In this document: in pieces, positions 43,205 to 52,879 of the stretch
How positions within the stretch are numbered: position 1 is the first letter of the stretch
How the letters are laid out: each line of letters begins with the position of its first letter
From: an uncultured Bacteroidales bacterium
Lineage (GTDB): Bacteria > Bacteroidota > Bacteroidia > Bacteroidales > F082
Length of the DNA: 56,315 bases
NCBI GenBank assembly: GCA_905234765.1
Contig: CAJOIF010000008.1
Span: 1 to 56,315, forward strand
Direction of reading: 5' to 3'
Notes under the pieces: model-generated
Databases searched by the model: none
Told to the model about the DNA's origin: nothing
Seen by the model: the letters and a program-made list of their open reading frames with translations, nothing else
Translations under genes and position numbers: made by a program

Positions 43205-44829
43205 AAACGATAGGTAAATATCTGATAAACATAGTATTGTCAATGATTATCATGTCGGCTTCGGCGCAGACTGATGAGAAATTGATACGAAAGGGTAACC
43301 GCCAATACAAGAAGGCAAGCTTTACCGAGGCGGAGGTGAGTTATAGGAAGGCCATCGAGGCACGTCCCAACAACGCCAACGCACAGTTCAACCTTGGTGA
43401 CGCACTCTTCAAGCAAGAGAACTATGACGCAGCCTACGAAGCCTTCCAGAAGGTGGTGGAGATGTCGGCGGATGCCAAGCTGAAGTCGAACGCGGTATTC
43501 AACATGGGCAATTGTCTCCTCGCGCAGGACAAGTTTTACGATGCCTTCAATATATATAAGGTGTCGCTGAAACTGAATCCTGAGAACGAAAACGCTTTGT
43601 ACAACCTTGAATATTGCCGGGCACATCTGATTAAGAGCAAGATTTGGATTGCCCGTCCAGAGCATGGAACGGTGGAGGCGAGTGAGACAGAAGCCTTTAA
43701 TGGTCAGCGAATTACGCTTTCTTCTAAGTCGGACGACAATTATGCTTTGTCGGAATACATTGTAGTGAAGGCCGACAATCAAGAAGTGCGCGTGGACGTG
43801 AGTGGCAACAGTTTCATCATGCCCAAGTTCGATGTCGTTGTTACTGCGCAGTTCAAGCAGGCGCATAAGATTGACATTGACAGAAACATCCAGCATGGCA
43901 CGATTTGGGCCGACAAACAACGCGCCATCGAAGGGCAACAAGTGGTCTTGAAGGGCAAGGGCGAGGACGGCTTCATGGTGGATAAGTTCACGGTGTATAA
44001 GACGGGAAGCCGCAACGACACGGTGCCTGTCAATGACACGATGTTCCAGATGCCCGATTTCGATGTGACGGTGACAGCAACATTCCGTACCGCACTGAAA
44101 GTCAGTATCGACACCGTTTCCAACGGCACCATTTCGGTGACCGATAGTTTGGCGAAACCTGGACAGAATATTGCAGTCATCGTGAAACCTGACAAGGGTT
44201 TCCAATTGGGTGACTTGCGCGTAGTCAGCAAGGATGGCTCGGAATCAGCACCTGTTTCAGATGACAACGTTTTCCAAATGCTTGATTCTGATGTGACCGT
44301 GAAGGCCAATTTCGTGGAAGCCACCGATTATTATAAAGTGGTGGCCGACACTACACTCGAAGGTGGCCATGTGCTGTTGGATGTTGACGATGCCACACGC
44401 CGCGAGACGGTGGCGTTGCGCAACGCACCTGAGCCAGGCTATCAGTTTAAGGAATACGTCATCCATCAGGTGGGCGACACATCTGTAAAGGTACAGCCAC
44501 TCGGCAATTTCTTCACTATGCCTGATTTCGACGTGGAGGTCTCTGCCGTCTTTGAGAAGAGCGAAGGTCAGGATCAGCAGCAACAGCAGCAGAACCAAGA
44601 CCAGCAGCAGGATCAACAGGAGCAGCAAGAACAACAACAGCAGAATCAAGACCAACAAAGTCAAGACCAGCAGCAACAACAGCAGCAACAGCAAAGTCAG
44701 GAAATGTCGAAGGAAGATGCCCAGCGTATGTTGGATGCCCTTGAAAACCAAGAGAAGAAGACGATGGAAAAAGTCAACGAACAGAAAGTCAGACAACAAC
44801 CCAAAAAGAAGAGCGATAAAGATTGGTAA
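43201..44829 (+). CDS. batC: BatC: TPR protein with four inserted beta-type repeats and glutamine-rich tract
   Basis: This 542-residue protein is about twice the usual BatC length. In order: signal peptide 1-22; TPR-type helices about 25-143 (KGNRQYKKASFTEAEVSYRKA, NAQFNLGDALFKQENYDAA); four repeats at 147-219, 222-296, 299-372 and 377-452, each ending in an F-x-M-x-x-x-DV-x-V-x-A-x-F motif such as FQMPDFDVTVTATF; a Gln/Asp tract about 457-499; and the normal BatC C-terminal segment (MSKEDAQRMLDALENQEK). The repeats resemble divergent InlB B-repeat/Flg_new_2 domains of surface proteins. A periplasmic location follows from the signal peptide. It overlaps batB by 4 bp and precedes batD by 1 bp. 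Confidence 0.88.
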   Translation: MKTIGKYLINIVLSMIIMSASAQTDEKLIRKGNRQYKKASFTEAEVSYRKAIEARPNNANAQFNLGDALFKQENYDAAYEAFQKVVEMSADAKLKSNAVFNMGNCLLAQDKFYDAFNIYKVSLKLNPENENALYNLEYCRAHLIKSKIWIARPEHGTVEASETEAFNGQRITLSSKSDDNYALSEYIVVKADNQEVRVDVSGNSFIMPKFDVVVTAQFKQAHKIDIDRNIQHGTIWADKQRAIEGQQVVLKGKGEDGFMVDKFTVYKTGSRNDTVPVNDTMFQMPDFDVTVTATFRTALKVSIDTVSNGTISVTDSLAKPGQNIAVIVKPDKGFQLGDLRVVSKDGSESAPVSDDNVFQMLDSDVTVKANFVEATDYYKVVADTTLEGGHVLLDVDDATRRETVALRNAPEPGYQFKEYVIHQVGDTSVKVQPLGNFFTMPDFDVEVSAVFEKSEGQDQQQQQQNQDQQQDQQEQQEQQQQNQDQQSQDQQQQQQQQQSQEMSKEDAQRMLDALENQEKKTMEKVNEQKVRQQPKKKSDKDW

Positions 44830-44830
44830 T

Positions 44831-46696
44831 ATGAAAAGAGTATTCATTTTGTTTTTGATGCTATGCCCGCTATGGCTATGGGCGCAGGACGACCCGACCT
44901 TGACCGTTTCGGCAAAGAAACAGGTAATGGTAGGTGAGCGGTTTCAGGTGGTGTTTGAAGCCAATTTTGAAGGCAAGAATTTCACCGCGCCCTCTTTCGA
45001 CGGTCTCACCGTTGTGGGCGGGCCTTTCACTTCGACGAGCACGAGTTTCCAGATGGTGAACGGCTCGATGTCGCACACGGTGAAATGCACCTATACCTAT
45101 GCATTGCAAGCCTATCAGGAAGGCACCGTCCATGTGGGATCAGCCTCGCTGACGCAAAAGGGAAACAAGATCAGCAGTGAGCCGTTTGACATCAAAGTGG
45201 TACCTGACGACGGCAGCCATGCCACAGCTTCTGGCGGTACAGGCGGCGGTTCATCGCAGAACGGGGCTTCACAAAACACCAACGACCCCCAAGTCAGCGG
45301 CAAAGACTTGTTCCTCAAGGTGATACCATCAAAGAAATCGGCCTATGTGGGCGAACAGGTGGTGCTCACCTATAAGCTTTATACCAAGGTGCCCGTTTCT
45401 TCCCTCTCTGTCGGGAAGGCTCCGTCTTATGCCGGTTTTTGGACCAAGGACATCACCGAAAACAACGGCGGCACCTTGCGCCAAAGCAGTGAGTACATCA
45501 ACGGTGTAGAATACACCACCGCTGAGATTCAAAAAATGATTGTAGTGCCGCAGCGCAGCGGTAGCCTTGCCCTCGACCCGATGAGCATTGAATGTATCGC
45601 CCAAATCCGCACCCAAAACACCCGCCAGAGCAACGATCCTTTCGACATCTTTTTCAATGACCCATTCTTCAATCGAAACATTACGAATGTTCGTAAAGAA
45701 TTGTCAACCAATAGTTTAAAAATTGAAGTAAAGAACTTGCCCGAAAGCGGTAAACCTGCATCGTTTGCAGGTGCGGTAGGCAATTACACCTTCAAGTCGG
45801 ACATTGATAAGACCCAACTCAAGACAAACGAGGCTTTCACCTTGACCTTGTCCGTTTCGGGAACAGGCAATATCGAACTGCTGCAACTGCCTGAACCCAC
45901 TTTCCCGCCCGACTTCGAGGTTTACGACCCGAAAATCACCACTTCGTCCAACAACACGGCCAACGGACTGTCGGGAACGAAAAAGGCCGAATACCTTGTT
46001 ATTCCGCGTCGTGCCGGCAGTTTCGACATTGCGCCCGTTGAGTTCTCCTATTTCAACCCAGGCAATGGTACCTATTCGGTGTCATACTCCGATACTTACA
46101 CCATCCAAGTGGAAAAAGGCGCGGGTGGCGAAGGCAGCGAAGGCACCATCTATGCCTCCAATCAGGAGGGCATCAAGTATCTTGGCAGCGACATCCGTCA
46201 TATTATGACCGGCAATCCGCACTTGAGGCCGACCCATTCGGCTTTCTTCGCCACAGTGCCTTATTTCATCGTCCTGCTCGCCATGTTGCTCGTTTTCATC
46301 ATTATACTCATGGCCTCGAAGAAGCGTGAGCAGCTGAAGCAGGACAACGCTGCCAACCGCAACCGTAAGGCCGACAAGGTGGCGCGTGGCCGTCTGAAGA
46401 AAGCCAACCAGTATCTGAAGGTCAAGGACCAAGACCATTTCTATGTGGAGATGTCGCAGGCACTGTGGGGCTATATCGCTGACAAACTGGGTATCGAGCG
46501 CTCTAAGCTGTCGATGGATACGGTGAGTGAGACAATGAAAGGCCAGCAGGTGCCCGACGACCTCATTAAGCAGTTCGTTGACACGCTCAACAGCTGCGAG
46601 TTTGCCCGTTTTGCTCCTGGCAGTGCCGAAGAGAAGATGGACGACCTCTATCGTCTTGGTATTGAAGTGATTACTAAAGCTGAAAAAGTCTTGTAA
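44831..46696 (+). CDS. batD: BatD: oxygen-tolerance protein with membrane anchor
   Basis: This 621-residue protein has a signal peptide (MKRVFILFLMLCPLWLWA-QDDP), a long periplasmic region of tandem beta-sandwich domains (MVGERFQVVFEANFEGKNFTAPSF is the BatD/PF13584 signature), one membrane span near residues 475-497 (FIVLLAMLLVFIIILMA), and a cytoplasmic helical tail. I chose the ATG at 44831, 1 bp after batC; the longer open frame overlaps batC's Gln-rich region and encodes unlike sequence. Its first gene-proximal repeats also contain a Gly/Ser/Asn-rich linker (GGTGGGSSQNGASQNTN). Confidence 0.9.
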   Translation: MKRVFILFLMLCPLWLWAQDDPTLTVSAKKQVMVGERFQVVFEANFEGKNFTAPSFDGLTVVGGPFTSTSTSFQMVNGSMSHTVKCTYTYALQAYQEGTVHVGSASLTQKGNKISSEPFDIKVVPDDGSHATASGGTGGGSSQNGASQNTNDPQVSGKDLFLKVIPSKKSAYVGEQVVLTYKLYTKVPVSSLSVGKAPSYAGFWTKDITENNGGTLRQSSEYINGVEYTTAEIQKMIVVPQRSGSLALDPMSIECIAQIRTQNTRQSNDPFDIFFNDPFFNRNITNVRKELSTNSLKIEVKNLPESGKPASFAGAVGNYTFKSDIDKTQLKTNEAFTLTLSVSGTGNIELLQLPEPTFPPDFEVYDPKITTSSNNTANGLSGTKKAEYLVIPRRAGSFDIAPVEFSYFNPGNGTYSVSYSDTYTIQVEKGAGGEGSEGTIYASNQEGIKYLGSDIRHIMTGNPHLRPTHSAFFATVPYFIVLLAMLLVFIIILMASKKREQLKQDNAANRNRKADKVARGRLKKANQYLKVKDQDHFYVEMSQALWGYIADKLGIERSKLSMDTVSETMKGQQVPDDLIKQFVDTLNSCEFARFAPGSAEEKMDDLYRLGIEVITKAEKVL

Positions 46697-46699
46697 CGA

Positions 46700-47482
46700 A
46701 TGAAAGGAACCGTCAAAATGAGACAATACACCTTATTATTAATATGTGTTCTTGCCCTTTCGACATCGGGAGTGCAGGCAAAGACTGAACCTGTGCAATG
46801 GTTTGAACAAGCCAACGCCCTTTACAACGAGGGCAACTACGATTCGGCCATGGTGCTTTATGAGGAAATCCTGGCTGCCGACATGGAATCGGTGCCGCTT
46901 TATTTCAATATGGGTAACGCTTATTACAAGATGGGCGAATACCCGATGGCCATCTATTGTTATGAGAAAGCCCTGAAACTCGACCCGGGTAACGAAGACG
47001 TGTGCAACAACTTGAACATCGCCAACCTGGCCATCGTGGATAAGGTGGAACCGGTGCCGCAGTCGTTCATTGTGAAGGGTTGGAACGGACTGAAATCATG
47101 GTTGTCGAGCGACCAATGGGCTTATGTTTCCCTAGCGGCGTTTGCCCTGTTGCTCGTTTCCCTTGGCCTTTTTCTGCGGGCGCGTAGAATGGGATGGCGC
47201 AAACTTGGTTTCTTTGGAGGTGTCGCCATGGTGGTGTTGATAGGGCTGTCGGTAGTGATGGCCTATCAGTTGAAACATGCCGCTTTGACGGAAGACCAGG
47301 CCATCGTGATGACCCCTACAGTGACGGTGAAAAGTTCGCCTAGCACCGCCAGTGTCGACCTCTTTGTGCTTCATGAAGGTACAAAAGTATCTCTCCTTGA
47401 TGAGGCCAACGGATGGTGCAAAATAAGAATTGCCAATGGTAGTGTCGGATGGCTTCAAGCCGACTTCATGCGCCCTTTTTGA
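46700..47482 (+). CDS. batE: BatE: TPR and SH3-like membrane protein
   Basis: This 260-residue protein ends the Bat operon. It has a signal peptide (starting at the ATG at 46700 or 46718), TPR repeats about 32-112 (NALYNEGNYDSAMVLYEEI, PLYFNMGNAYYKMGEYPMAIYCYEKAL), two membrane spans about 140-160 and 172-190, and a C-terminal bacterial SH3 domain (VKSSPSTASVDLFVLHEGTKVSLLDEANGWCKIRIANGSVGWL). The TPR and SH3 modules probably face the periplasm and bind partner proteins or peptidoglycan. It starts 4 bp after batD. Confidence 0.9.
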   Translation: MKGTVKMRQYTLLLICVLALSTSGVQAKTEPVQWFEQANALYNEGNYDSAMVLYEEILAADMESVPLYFNMGNAYYKMGEYPMAIYCYEKALKLDPGNEDVCNNLNIANLAIVDKVEPVPQSFIVKGWNGLKSWLSSDQWAYVSLAAFALLLVSLGLFLRARRMGWRKLGFFGGVAMVVLIGLSVVMAYQLKHAALTEDQAIVMTPTVTVKSSPSTASVDLFVLHEGTKVSLLDEANGWCKIRIANGSVGWLQADFMRPF

Positions 47483-47540
47483 CGCTTCAAGAGGCTAAAA
47501 TGCCATTTTTTTAGAAAAAAAGCGAAATTTTTTTCGTCTT

Positions 47541-47574
47541 TTTGTTACACCTTTCAGATAAAGTCCTATATTTG
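47541..47574 (+). promoter_or_regulatory. Promoter of the 993-residue T9SS gene
   Basis: TTTG at 47541-47544 and TATATTTG at 47567-47574 are separated by 22 bp. A leader of about 75 nt follows. Confidence 0.6.
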
Positions 47575-47653
47575 CAGACCATATCTTTGGTGAAATAGAA
47601 GTTAATCTGAACGAAAACGCTTAACAAACAGATAGTTAATTAAATTTCGTGAT

Positions 47654-50635
47654 ATGAAAAAGAGATTTTTACCTTTCATGATGGCAGTTTTGGTTTTTGG
47701 CCAATTCGCTATCGCTGACAATGGTGGGCACTATGTGCCACGCACTCAAGGAAATGCATCGGCTGAAAGCTTCATGGGCAGTCTGCGTGCCAACCAGCAC
47801 ACTGGACTGATTGATCCCGCCTTGATGATTCAAGCCATGCAGAATCAGGACAAGGGTACCAATGGCGACCTTTATTGGCTTTCAATGGGACCTGACAATA
47901 TGGGCGGCCAAACCACGGCAGTCCTTTATGACAACCAAACCAATTGGGTCTACATCGGCTCAAAGGGCGGTGGTGTCTATGTGACCTATAATAACGGTAC
48001 GACTTGGAAGCGTGTAAGCGAGCAGAATATGATGGTCAGCTGCATGGTTCAGGACGAGGATGGTACCATCTATGTCGGTACTGGCGATGGCGGCAACAAG
48101 ACTGCCGAACTCAACGGCCTTTCCACCATGATGAACTATGAAAATAGTTTCATGGGCTCTGGTATCTACACCATTCGTTCGGGCGGTGTCGTCGAAGTCC
48201 TTCCTTCCACCGTTCCCGCCATGAACAACGACACCGCAGCCTGGTCGTTTGTCAATGGCCTGGCCATCTCTGGCAAGAAACTTGTTGCAGGCACCAACAA
48301 AGGCCTCAAGTATTCGAGTGACAATGGAACCACTTGGAATCCGGTTTTGGACGCTAATGGCAATGCTCTCACCGGTATTACCATGGATGTGAGAGCCCTC
48401 TCAGACGGCACCCTTCTCGCTTCCGTCGGTGGCAAGCTTTACATCGGCACGGTCGACCATATGGTGCTCCGTTCGGGTGGCACCGCCAATAACCCGCAAA
48501 CCGACTCTTTGGGCAACATCATCTCTATACCTACGGGTTCCGACTTGATGGATATCGCTGTTTCGCCCAACAATGACAATGTCATTTACGTTTCTGGCAT
48601 CAAAAACAGCAATGGTTATCATACTGGCATCTATGTCTCTCAGGACAAGGGTGCCACTTGGGAAGTGGCTTTGCCCGCTGTGACCTCTGGCATGGGCTAC
48701 AACGTGTATGAAGGTTATGGCCAATACAACCATGGCATTGTGGTGGATCCCGCTGACGATGGTCGTCTTTACATCTTGGGTTACCATCTCTGGAAGATTG
48801 AAAGAACCGAAAGCGGTGTTGGCAACTTCCGCTGCGAAAGGTTGACTGGCGATTCCTATTTCTATATGGAGAATTATCTCCACGTAGGTCTCCACTCTAT
48901 GATGTTCAATCCCAAGAATGTACATGAGTGCTATATTGGTACAGATGGCGGTATCTACAAAGCCAATGCTAGCAACGGTGTGCTTACTTTCAGCAACTGC
49001 AACCGCGATTACATCACCTCGCGTATGTTCGGCGTGGCCTATTCAGGAAAAGACAGCCGCGTCCTTGCCGCTGGCATCGACCATGGCACTGTCTTGATTG
49101 AAGGCGATGCAACCCTGAATACCATGAACCATGGTGAGTGGATTAACCCGTCCGTGTTGGGCAACAACGGTCTGTTTGATGATACCTATCATGCAGGTCA
49201 CTGCGCTATCTCACAGATTAATCCCAATACGATTTTTGTGACCACAAAAGGTGGCGACCATGTCTATCGTTCCGAAACAGCCGGTGAAGACTGGGTGTCC
49301 ACCAACTTCATGAGCAGCCTTTCGCTTACCTCTTCGCCTGCGTTCCGCATGCCCATTCTGCTCCAGGAGAACTTTAATGATGATCTCAATCCCGCAACGG
49401 TGTGGGTCAAGAATAATGATACTTTGCCCATCGCCGCTGGCACTACGATGAAAGTCATCAGCAACAACAACTTCCCGTTCGATTATCAGTTCACTCAAGA
49501 GCTTGCCGTTGACGACTCTATTGAGGTGCACGATCCCATCAGCTCGAGATTCTATCTTGCTGACAAGGATGCTATCTACACCACTCGCATGAACCTCGAC
49601 TTCGCTAAGGAAACGGTGTGGTATGAGCTGGTCCAAGGCAAGGTTGACTCTGTTGGCTACATGGGCGAGTTCTCTGGCACTCCGATTTGCATGACGATGG
49701 ATGCTGCTGGCGAGAACCTCTTTGTCGGTACCATCGACGGTCAGGTCTATCGTTTCATGGGCGAAGGTTCTGGTACGGTTGACTCTGTTTGGTATACCTA
49801 TAAGCCCGATGGTTCAGTGCAGAATACCTATTATCAGCACTTCGTCACCATCGACAAGATGACGCTTCCCACCGATGATGGACAATGCATCACATCCATC
49901 GCCGTCGACCCGAGAGATTCGAATAAGGTTATCATTACCCTCGGCAATTATGGCAATGACGCTTATGTGCTCTATTCTAGCGATGCTTTGTCTGACAACC
50001 CGACCTTTGTCAGCAAGCAAGGCAACCTGCCTAAGATGCCCATCTATTCCTCGTTGATTGAAATGGCTACGGGCGACATCATCCTTGGCACCGAGCACGG
50101 TATCTATTCTACGACTGATATCAATGCTGCCAATTGGGTGAAGGACAGCCAGATCATGGGCGATGTGCCGGTGATGGAACTGAAACAGCAACTCCTCTCT
50201 CAAGAGGACGTCATTGTGACCGCTCCCGATCCGGAAGGTGGCATTTTCACCACGGTCTATCCTGGCGTTCATAACAAGGGTATCATCTATGCCGCCACCT
50301 ACGGCAGAGGTGTCTTCCGCTGCGAGAATTACAAGCAGGAAAGCGGTACCTCTGTTCCCGAAACGTCTGGTGATGTCGTTGAGATCAACGTGTCGCTCTA
50401 TCCCAACCCGGTTCACGGACTGGCTACTGTGAGCTTCAACGTGGTCGGCAACGCCAGCGTGAGCTATCAAGTGTTCGACCTGACGGGCCGCATGGTGATG
50501 AACCAGACTATGGGCCGTTACACCGAAGGCGAATACGAAATCAGAATCAACACCGAAAACCTCAGCACGGGCTCTTACATCATGCGCCTCAACCAAGGCA
50601 ACAACAGCCGCTGCGTGAAGTTCATGGTGTTCTGA
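47654..50635 (+). CDS. Large secreted T9SS protein with beta-propeller repeats
   Basis: This 993-residue protein has a signal peptide (MKKRFLPFMMAVLVFGQFAIA) and a repeated propeller pattern of the sortilin/Vps10/BNR type: WVYIGSKGGGVYVTYNNGTTWKRVSE, then GLKYSSDNGTTWNPV, IYVSQDKGATWEVAL and VYRSETAGEDWVSTNF. It lacks the YRIP motif of sialidases. The last ~80 residues (about 915-993) are a T9SS type A sorting domain (VSLYPNPVHGLATVSFNV, FDLTGRMVMNQTM). It is likely surface-anchored; ligand is unknown. It has its own promoter and terminator, separate from the Bat operon. Confidence 0.85.
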   Translation: MKKRFLPFMMAVLVFGQFAIADNGGHYVPRTQGNASAESFMGSLRANQHTGLIDPALMIQAMQNQDKGTNGDLYWLSMGPDNMGGQTTAVLYDNQTNWVYIGSKGGGVYVTYNNGTTWKRVSEQNMMVSCMVQDEDGTIYVGTGDGGNKTAELNGLSTMMNYENSFMGSGIYTIRSGGVVEVLPSTVPAMNNDTAAWSFVNGLAISGKKLVAGTNKGLKYSSDNGTTWNPVLDANGNALTGITMDVRALSDGTLLASVGGKLYIGTVDHMVLRSGGTANNPQTDSLGNIISIPTGSDLMDIAVSPNNDNVIYVSGIKNSNGYHTGIYVSQDKGATWEVALPAVTSGMGYNVYEGYGQYNHGIVVDPADDGRLYILGYHLWKIERTESGVGNFRCERLTGDSYFYMENYLHVGLHSMMFNPKNVHECYIGTDGGIYKANASNGVLTFSNCNRDYITSRMFGVAYSGKDSRVLAAGIDHGTVLIEGDATLNTMNHGEWINPSVLGNNGLFDDTYHAGHCAISQINPNTIFVTTKGGDHVYRSETAGEDWVSTNFMSSLSLTSSPAFRMPILLQENFNDDLNPATVWVKNNDTLPIAAGTTMKVISNNNFPFDYQFTQELAVDDSIEVHDPISSRFYLADKDAIYTTRMNLDFAKETVWYELVQGKVDSVGYMGEFSGTPICMTMDAAGENLFVGTIDGQVYRFMGEGSGTVDSVWYTYKPDGSVQNTYYQHFVTIDKMTLPTDDGQCITSIAVDPRDSNKVIITLGNYGNDAYVLYSSDALSDNPTFVSKQGNLPKMPIYSSLIEMATGDIILGTEHGIYSTTDINAANWVKDSQIMGDVPVMELKQQLLSQEDVIVTAPDPEGGIFTTVYPGVHNKGIIYAATYGRGVFRCENYKQESGTSVPETSGDVVEINVSLYPNPVHGLATVSFNVVGNASVSYQVFDLTGRMVMNQTMGRYTEGEYEIRINTENLSTGSYIMRLNQGNNSRCVKFMVF

Positions 50636-50660
50636 TTTTGAACCTCTGAAACAAATTTGG

Positions 50661-50693
50661 AAAGGCAATCTGAAAAGGTTGCCTTTCTTTTTG
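50661..50693 (+). terminator. Terminator after the 993-residue T9SS gene
   Basis: AAAGGCAA (50661-50668) pairs with TTGCCTTT (50679-50686) over a 10-base loop, followed by CTTTTTG. The stop codon is 26 bp upstream. The T-run overlaps the start of the next promoter. Confidence 0.8.
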
Positions 50694-50701
50694 TATTTTT
50701 G
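50694..50701 (+). promoter_or_regulatory. -7 element for the biotin carboxylase gene
   Basis: TATTTTTG matches TAnnTTTG and lies 18 bp before the chosen ATG at 50720. Confidence 0.5.
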
Positions 50702-50719
50702 CGCTGTTATTTTGTCAAC

Positions 50720-52711
50720 ATGAACAACAAGAGAATACATAAAGTGCTGATTGCCAACAGGGGAGAGATTGCTGTGCGCATCATAAAAACCCTGCGCAAA
50801 CTGCACATCGCGAGTGTGGCCGTCTTTGCCGACAACGACAGCGACGCTTTGCACCGCCGTTTGGCCGACGAAGCCTGTCCCTTGGGTGGAGGCGCATTGA
50901 AAGACACCTATCTCAATGTCCGCAAGATCATCGACGCGGCTTTGGATGCGGGTGCCGATGCCATCCATCCTGGCTATGGATTTCTGTCTGAGAGTCCGGA
51001 ATTGGTGAAGGCTTGTGAAGCCAACAATCTGGTTTTCATTGGTCCCGATGCGCAGTCTATGCGACTGATGGGCAACAAGATAGCCGCCCGAAAAGTGGCT
51101 GTTGAGCATGGCATCCCCGTCACTTTCGGCATGGTAGGTGGGCAAGATGAGATTTTGGCAAAGGCCGACACGTTGCCTTATCCTATTTTGATTAAGGCGG
51201 CGGCAGGTGGCGGCGGAAAAGGAATGCACATTGTCTGGAAAAAGGACGACTTGCGACAAGAGATGGAAACGGCTTCCCGTGAGGCGCAGAAATACTTTGG
51301 CGACGGCACGGTGTTTGTCGAACAATACATTGAGAATCCGCGACATATAGAAGTACAGGTGCTCGCCGATGACTTTGGGAATGTGATTCATCTTCATGAA
51401 CGCGAGTGTACCATACAACGTCGTTACCAGAAGATTATCGAAGAATCTCCCTCGCCGACTTTGACCAATGAAAAACGACAGGCGTTGTGCGCCACGGCGG
51501 TGAAGCTGTGCAAAGCCATCGGTTACCGCAACGCGGGTACGGTGGAGTTTTTGGTCGATAAGAGCTTGAATTTCTACTTTTTAGAGATGAATACACGCAT
51601 TCAGGTGGAGCATCCTGTCACTGAAATGCGTACAGGTATCGACATTGTGGAGGAGCAAATCCGCATCGCGCGAGGCAAGGAAATGGGCTGGACACAGGAT
51701 ATGATTCAACCGCAAGGACATGCCATAGAGTTGCGTATCTATGCCGAGAATTCCGAAAACGGATTCCTGCCTACGCCTGGAAAGGTAACAGCCTATCACG
51801 AACCGCAAATGCGTGGTGTGCGCGTGGACAGTAGCATAGACGGAATATGTTCTGTTTCAGAGGCGTACGACCCGATGATTGCCAAACTGACTTGTCACGC
51901 CAAAGACCGTCAATCGGCCCTGGAAACGGCACAAAACGCACTGAAACAGTTTATCATTCAAGGCTTGACGACCAACAAGGCTTACCTATGGGAAGTCATC
52001 AAAAACGCTGATTTTGTGGTTAACAAGATCGATACGGGCTTCTGTACTACCCATCAAGAGACATTGTTGAAAACCTTGGATGAAAGTAGAAAGAATCTGA
52101 GCATCAACGATATAGCTGCCTCGTTCTTGGTTTTTGATTGTTGCAAGCGCCAATTTGCGCACCAGACGGAGAACGTTTGGGAAGAGATTGGGTATTGGCG
52201 TTACCACATGCAGTTGACCGTTGACGTGGAAAACGAACGGATTCCTGTCATCATTACTGCTGCTGAAATGGGTAGGATTAAGGGAACGATAGGAGGGAAG
52301 CCTTTCGCGGCGGAGTTTTTGCAATATGAGCATAACCAACTGAAAATCATGCTGAACGGTCGTACGGAGATAGTCTATTGCTCCGTTAATGATGAACAAA
52401 AGACCATCGTTAATTTCCACGGCCTGAATTTCACCTGTTACCGTACGGACCAGTTGAACGACACTTTGGACTACGCATGCAAGGAAACGGTGAATGACAA
52501 GTCGAAGCTGGTGTCGCCAATGCCTGGTAAGGTGGTGAAAATCAATGTAAATGAAGGTGATACGGTGGGAGAGGGACAAGTAATGATGGTAGTGGAAGCC
52601 ATGAAAATGGAGAACAATATCGTTGCCTCTGGGAAGGCTAAGGTGAAACGGATTTTTGTTGAAGAAGGCCAGATGGTGGATAATAAAATGCAATTGATTG
52701 AGTTGGAATAA
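50720..52711 (+). CDS. Acyl-CoA carboxylase alpha subunit (biotin carboxylase plus biotin carrier)
   Basis: This 663-residue protein joins a biotin carboxylase (VLIANRGEIAVRIIKTLR at the start, ATP-grasp loop KAAAGGGGKGMHIV, HERECTIQRRYQKIIEE, EMNTRIQVEHPVTE) to a middle linker and a C-terminal biotin carrier domain with the biotinyl lysine K629 in VVEAMKMENN. Such alpha subunits serve methylcrotonyl-, propionyl- or acetyl-CoA carboxylases. Context (an acyl-CoA dehydrogenase follows) favours branched-chain acyl-CoA metabolism, but the carboxyltransferase subunit is not in the window. I chose the ATG at 50720, which directly precedes the conserved N-terminus. Confidence 0.87.
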   Translation: MNNKRIHKVLIANRGEIAVRIIKTLRKLHIASVAVFADNDSDALHRRLADEACPLGGGALKDTYLNVRKIIDAALDAGADAIHPGYGFLSESPELVKACEANNLVFIGPDAQSMRLMGNKIAARKVAVEHGIPVTFGMVGGQDEILAKADTLPYPILIKAAAGGGGKGMHIVWKKDDLRQEMETASREAQKYFGDGTVFVEQYIENPRHIEVQVLADDFGNVIHLHERECTIQRRYQKIIEESPSPTLTNEKRQALCATAVKLCKAIGYRNAGTVEFLVDKSLNFYFLEMNTRIQVEHPVTEMRTGIDIVEEQIRIARGKEMGWTQDMIQPQGHAIELRIYAENSENGFLPTPGKVTAYHEPQMRGVRVDSSIDGICSVSEAYDPMIAKLTCHAKDRQSALETAQNALKQFIIQGLTTNKAYLWEVIKNADFVVNKIDTGFCTTHQETLLKTLDESRKNLSINDIAASFLVFDCCKRQFAHQTENVWEEIGYWRYHMQLTVDVENERIPVIITAAEMGRIKGTIGGKPFAAEFLQYEHNQLKIMLNGRTEIVYCSVNDEQKTIVNFHGLNFTCYRTDQLNDTLDYACKETVNDKSKLVSPMPGKVVKINVNEGDTVGEGQVMMVVEAMKMENNIVASGKAKVKRIFVEEGQMVDNKMQLIELE

Positions 52712-52720
52712 TGTTGGAGA

Positions 52721-52846
52721 TTCCCCTCCGGGGAATGGCATGAAATAAAAACTAAAATACGGCGGCAAGAAACGCCACGGGTAATTGAGCAGTTCAGCCC
52801 GCCGCCCTGTAACAAAAAAACAAAGACTCCATTCCCCGAAGGGGAA
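52721..52846. repeat. 126-bp intergenic element with inverted ends
   Basis: TTCCCCTCCGGGGAATGG (52721-52738) and CCATTCCCCGAAGGGGAA (52829-52846) are inverted copies with one difference; each end is also a hairpin itself. The interior contains further partly complementary CGGCGG and CCGCC words. No open frame of note is present. It lies between two genes of the same direction. Confidence 0.75.
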
Positions 52847-52879
52847 ACTTAAATAATAATCAATGAATCCAAGAACAAT

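Noticed and set aside
49814..51418. 534-codon open frame on the minus strand
   Set aside because: It runs across the ends of two convincing plus-strand genes and through a terminator and promoter, so it is a shadow.
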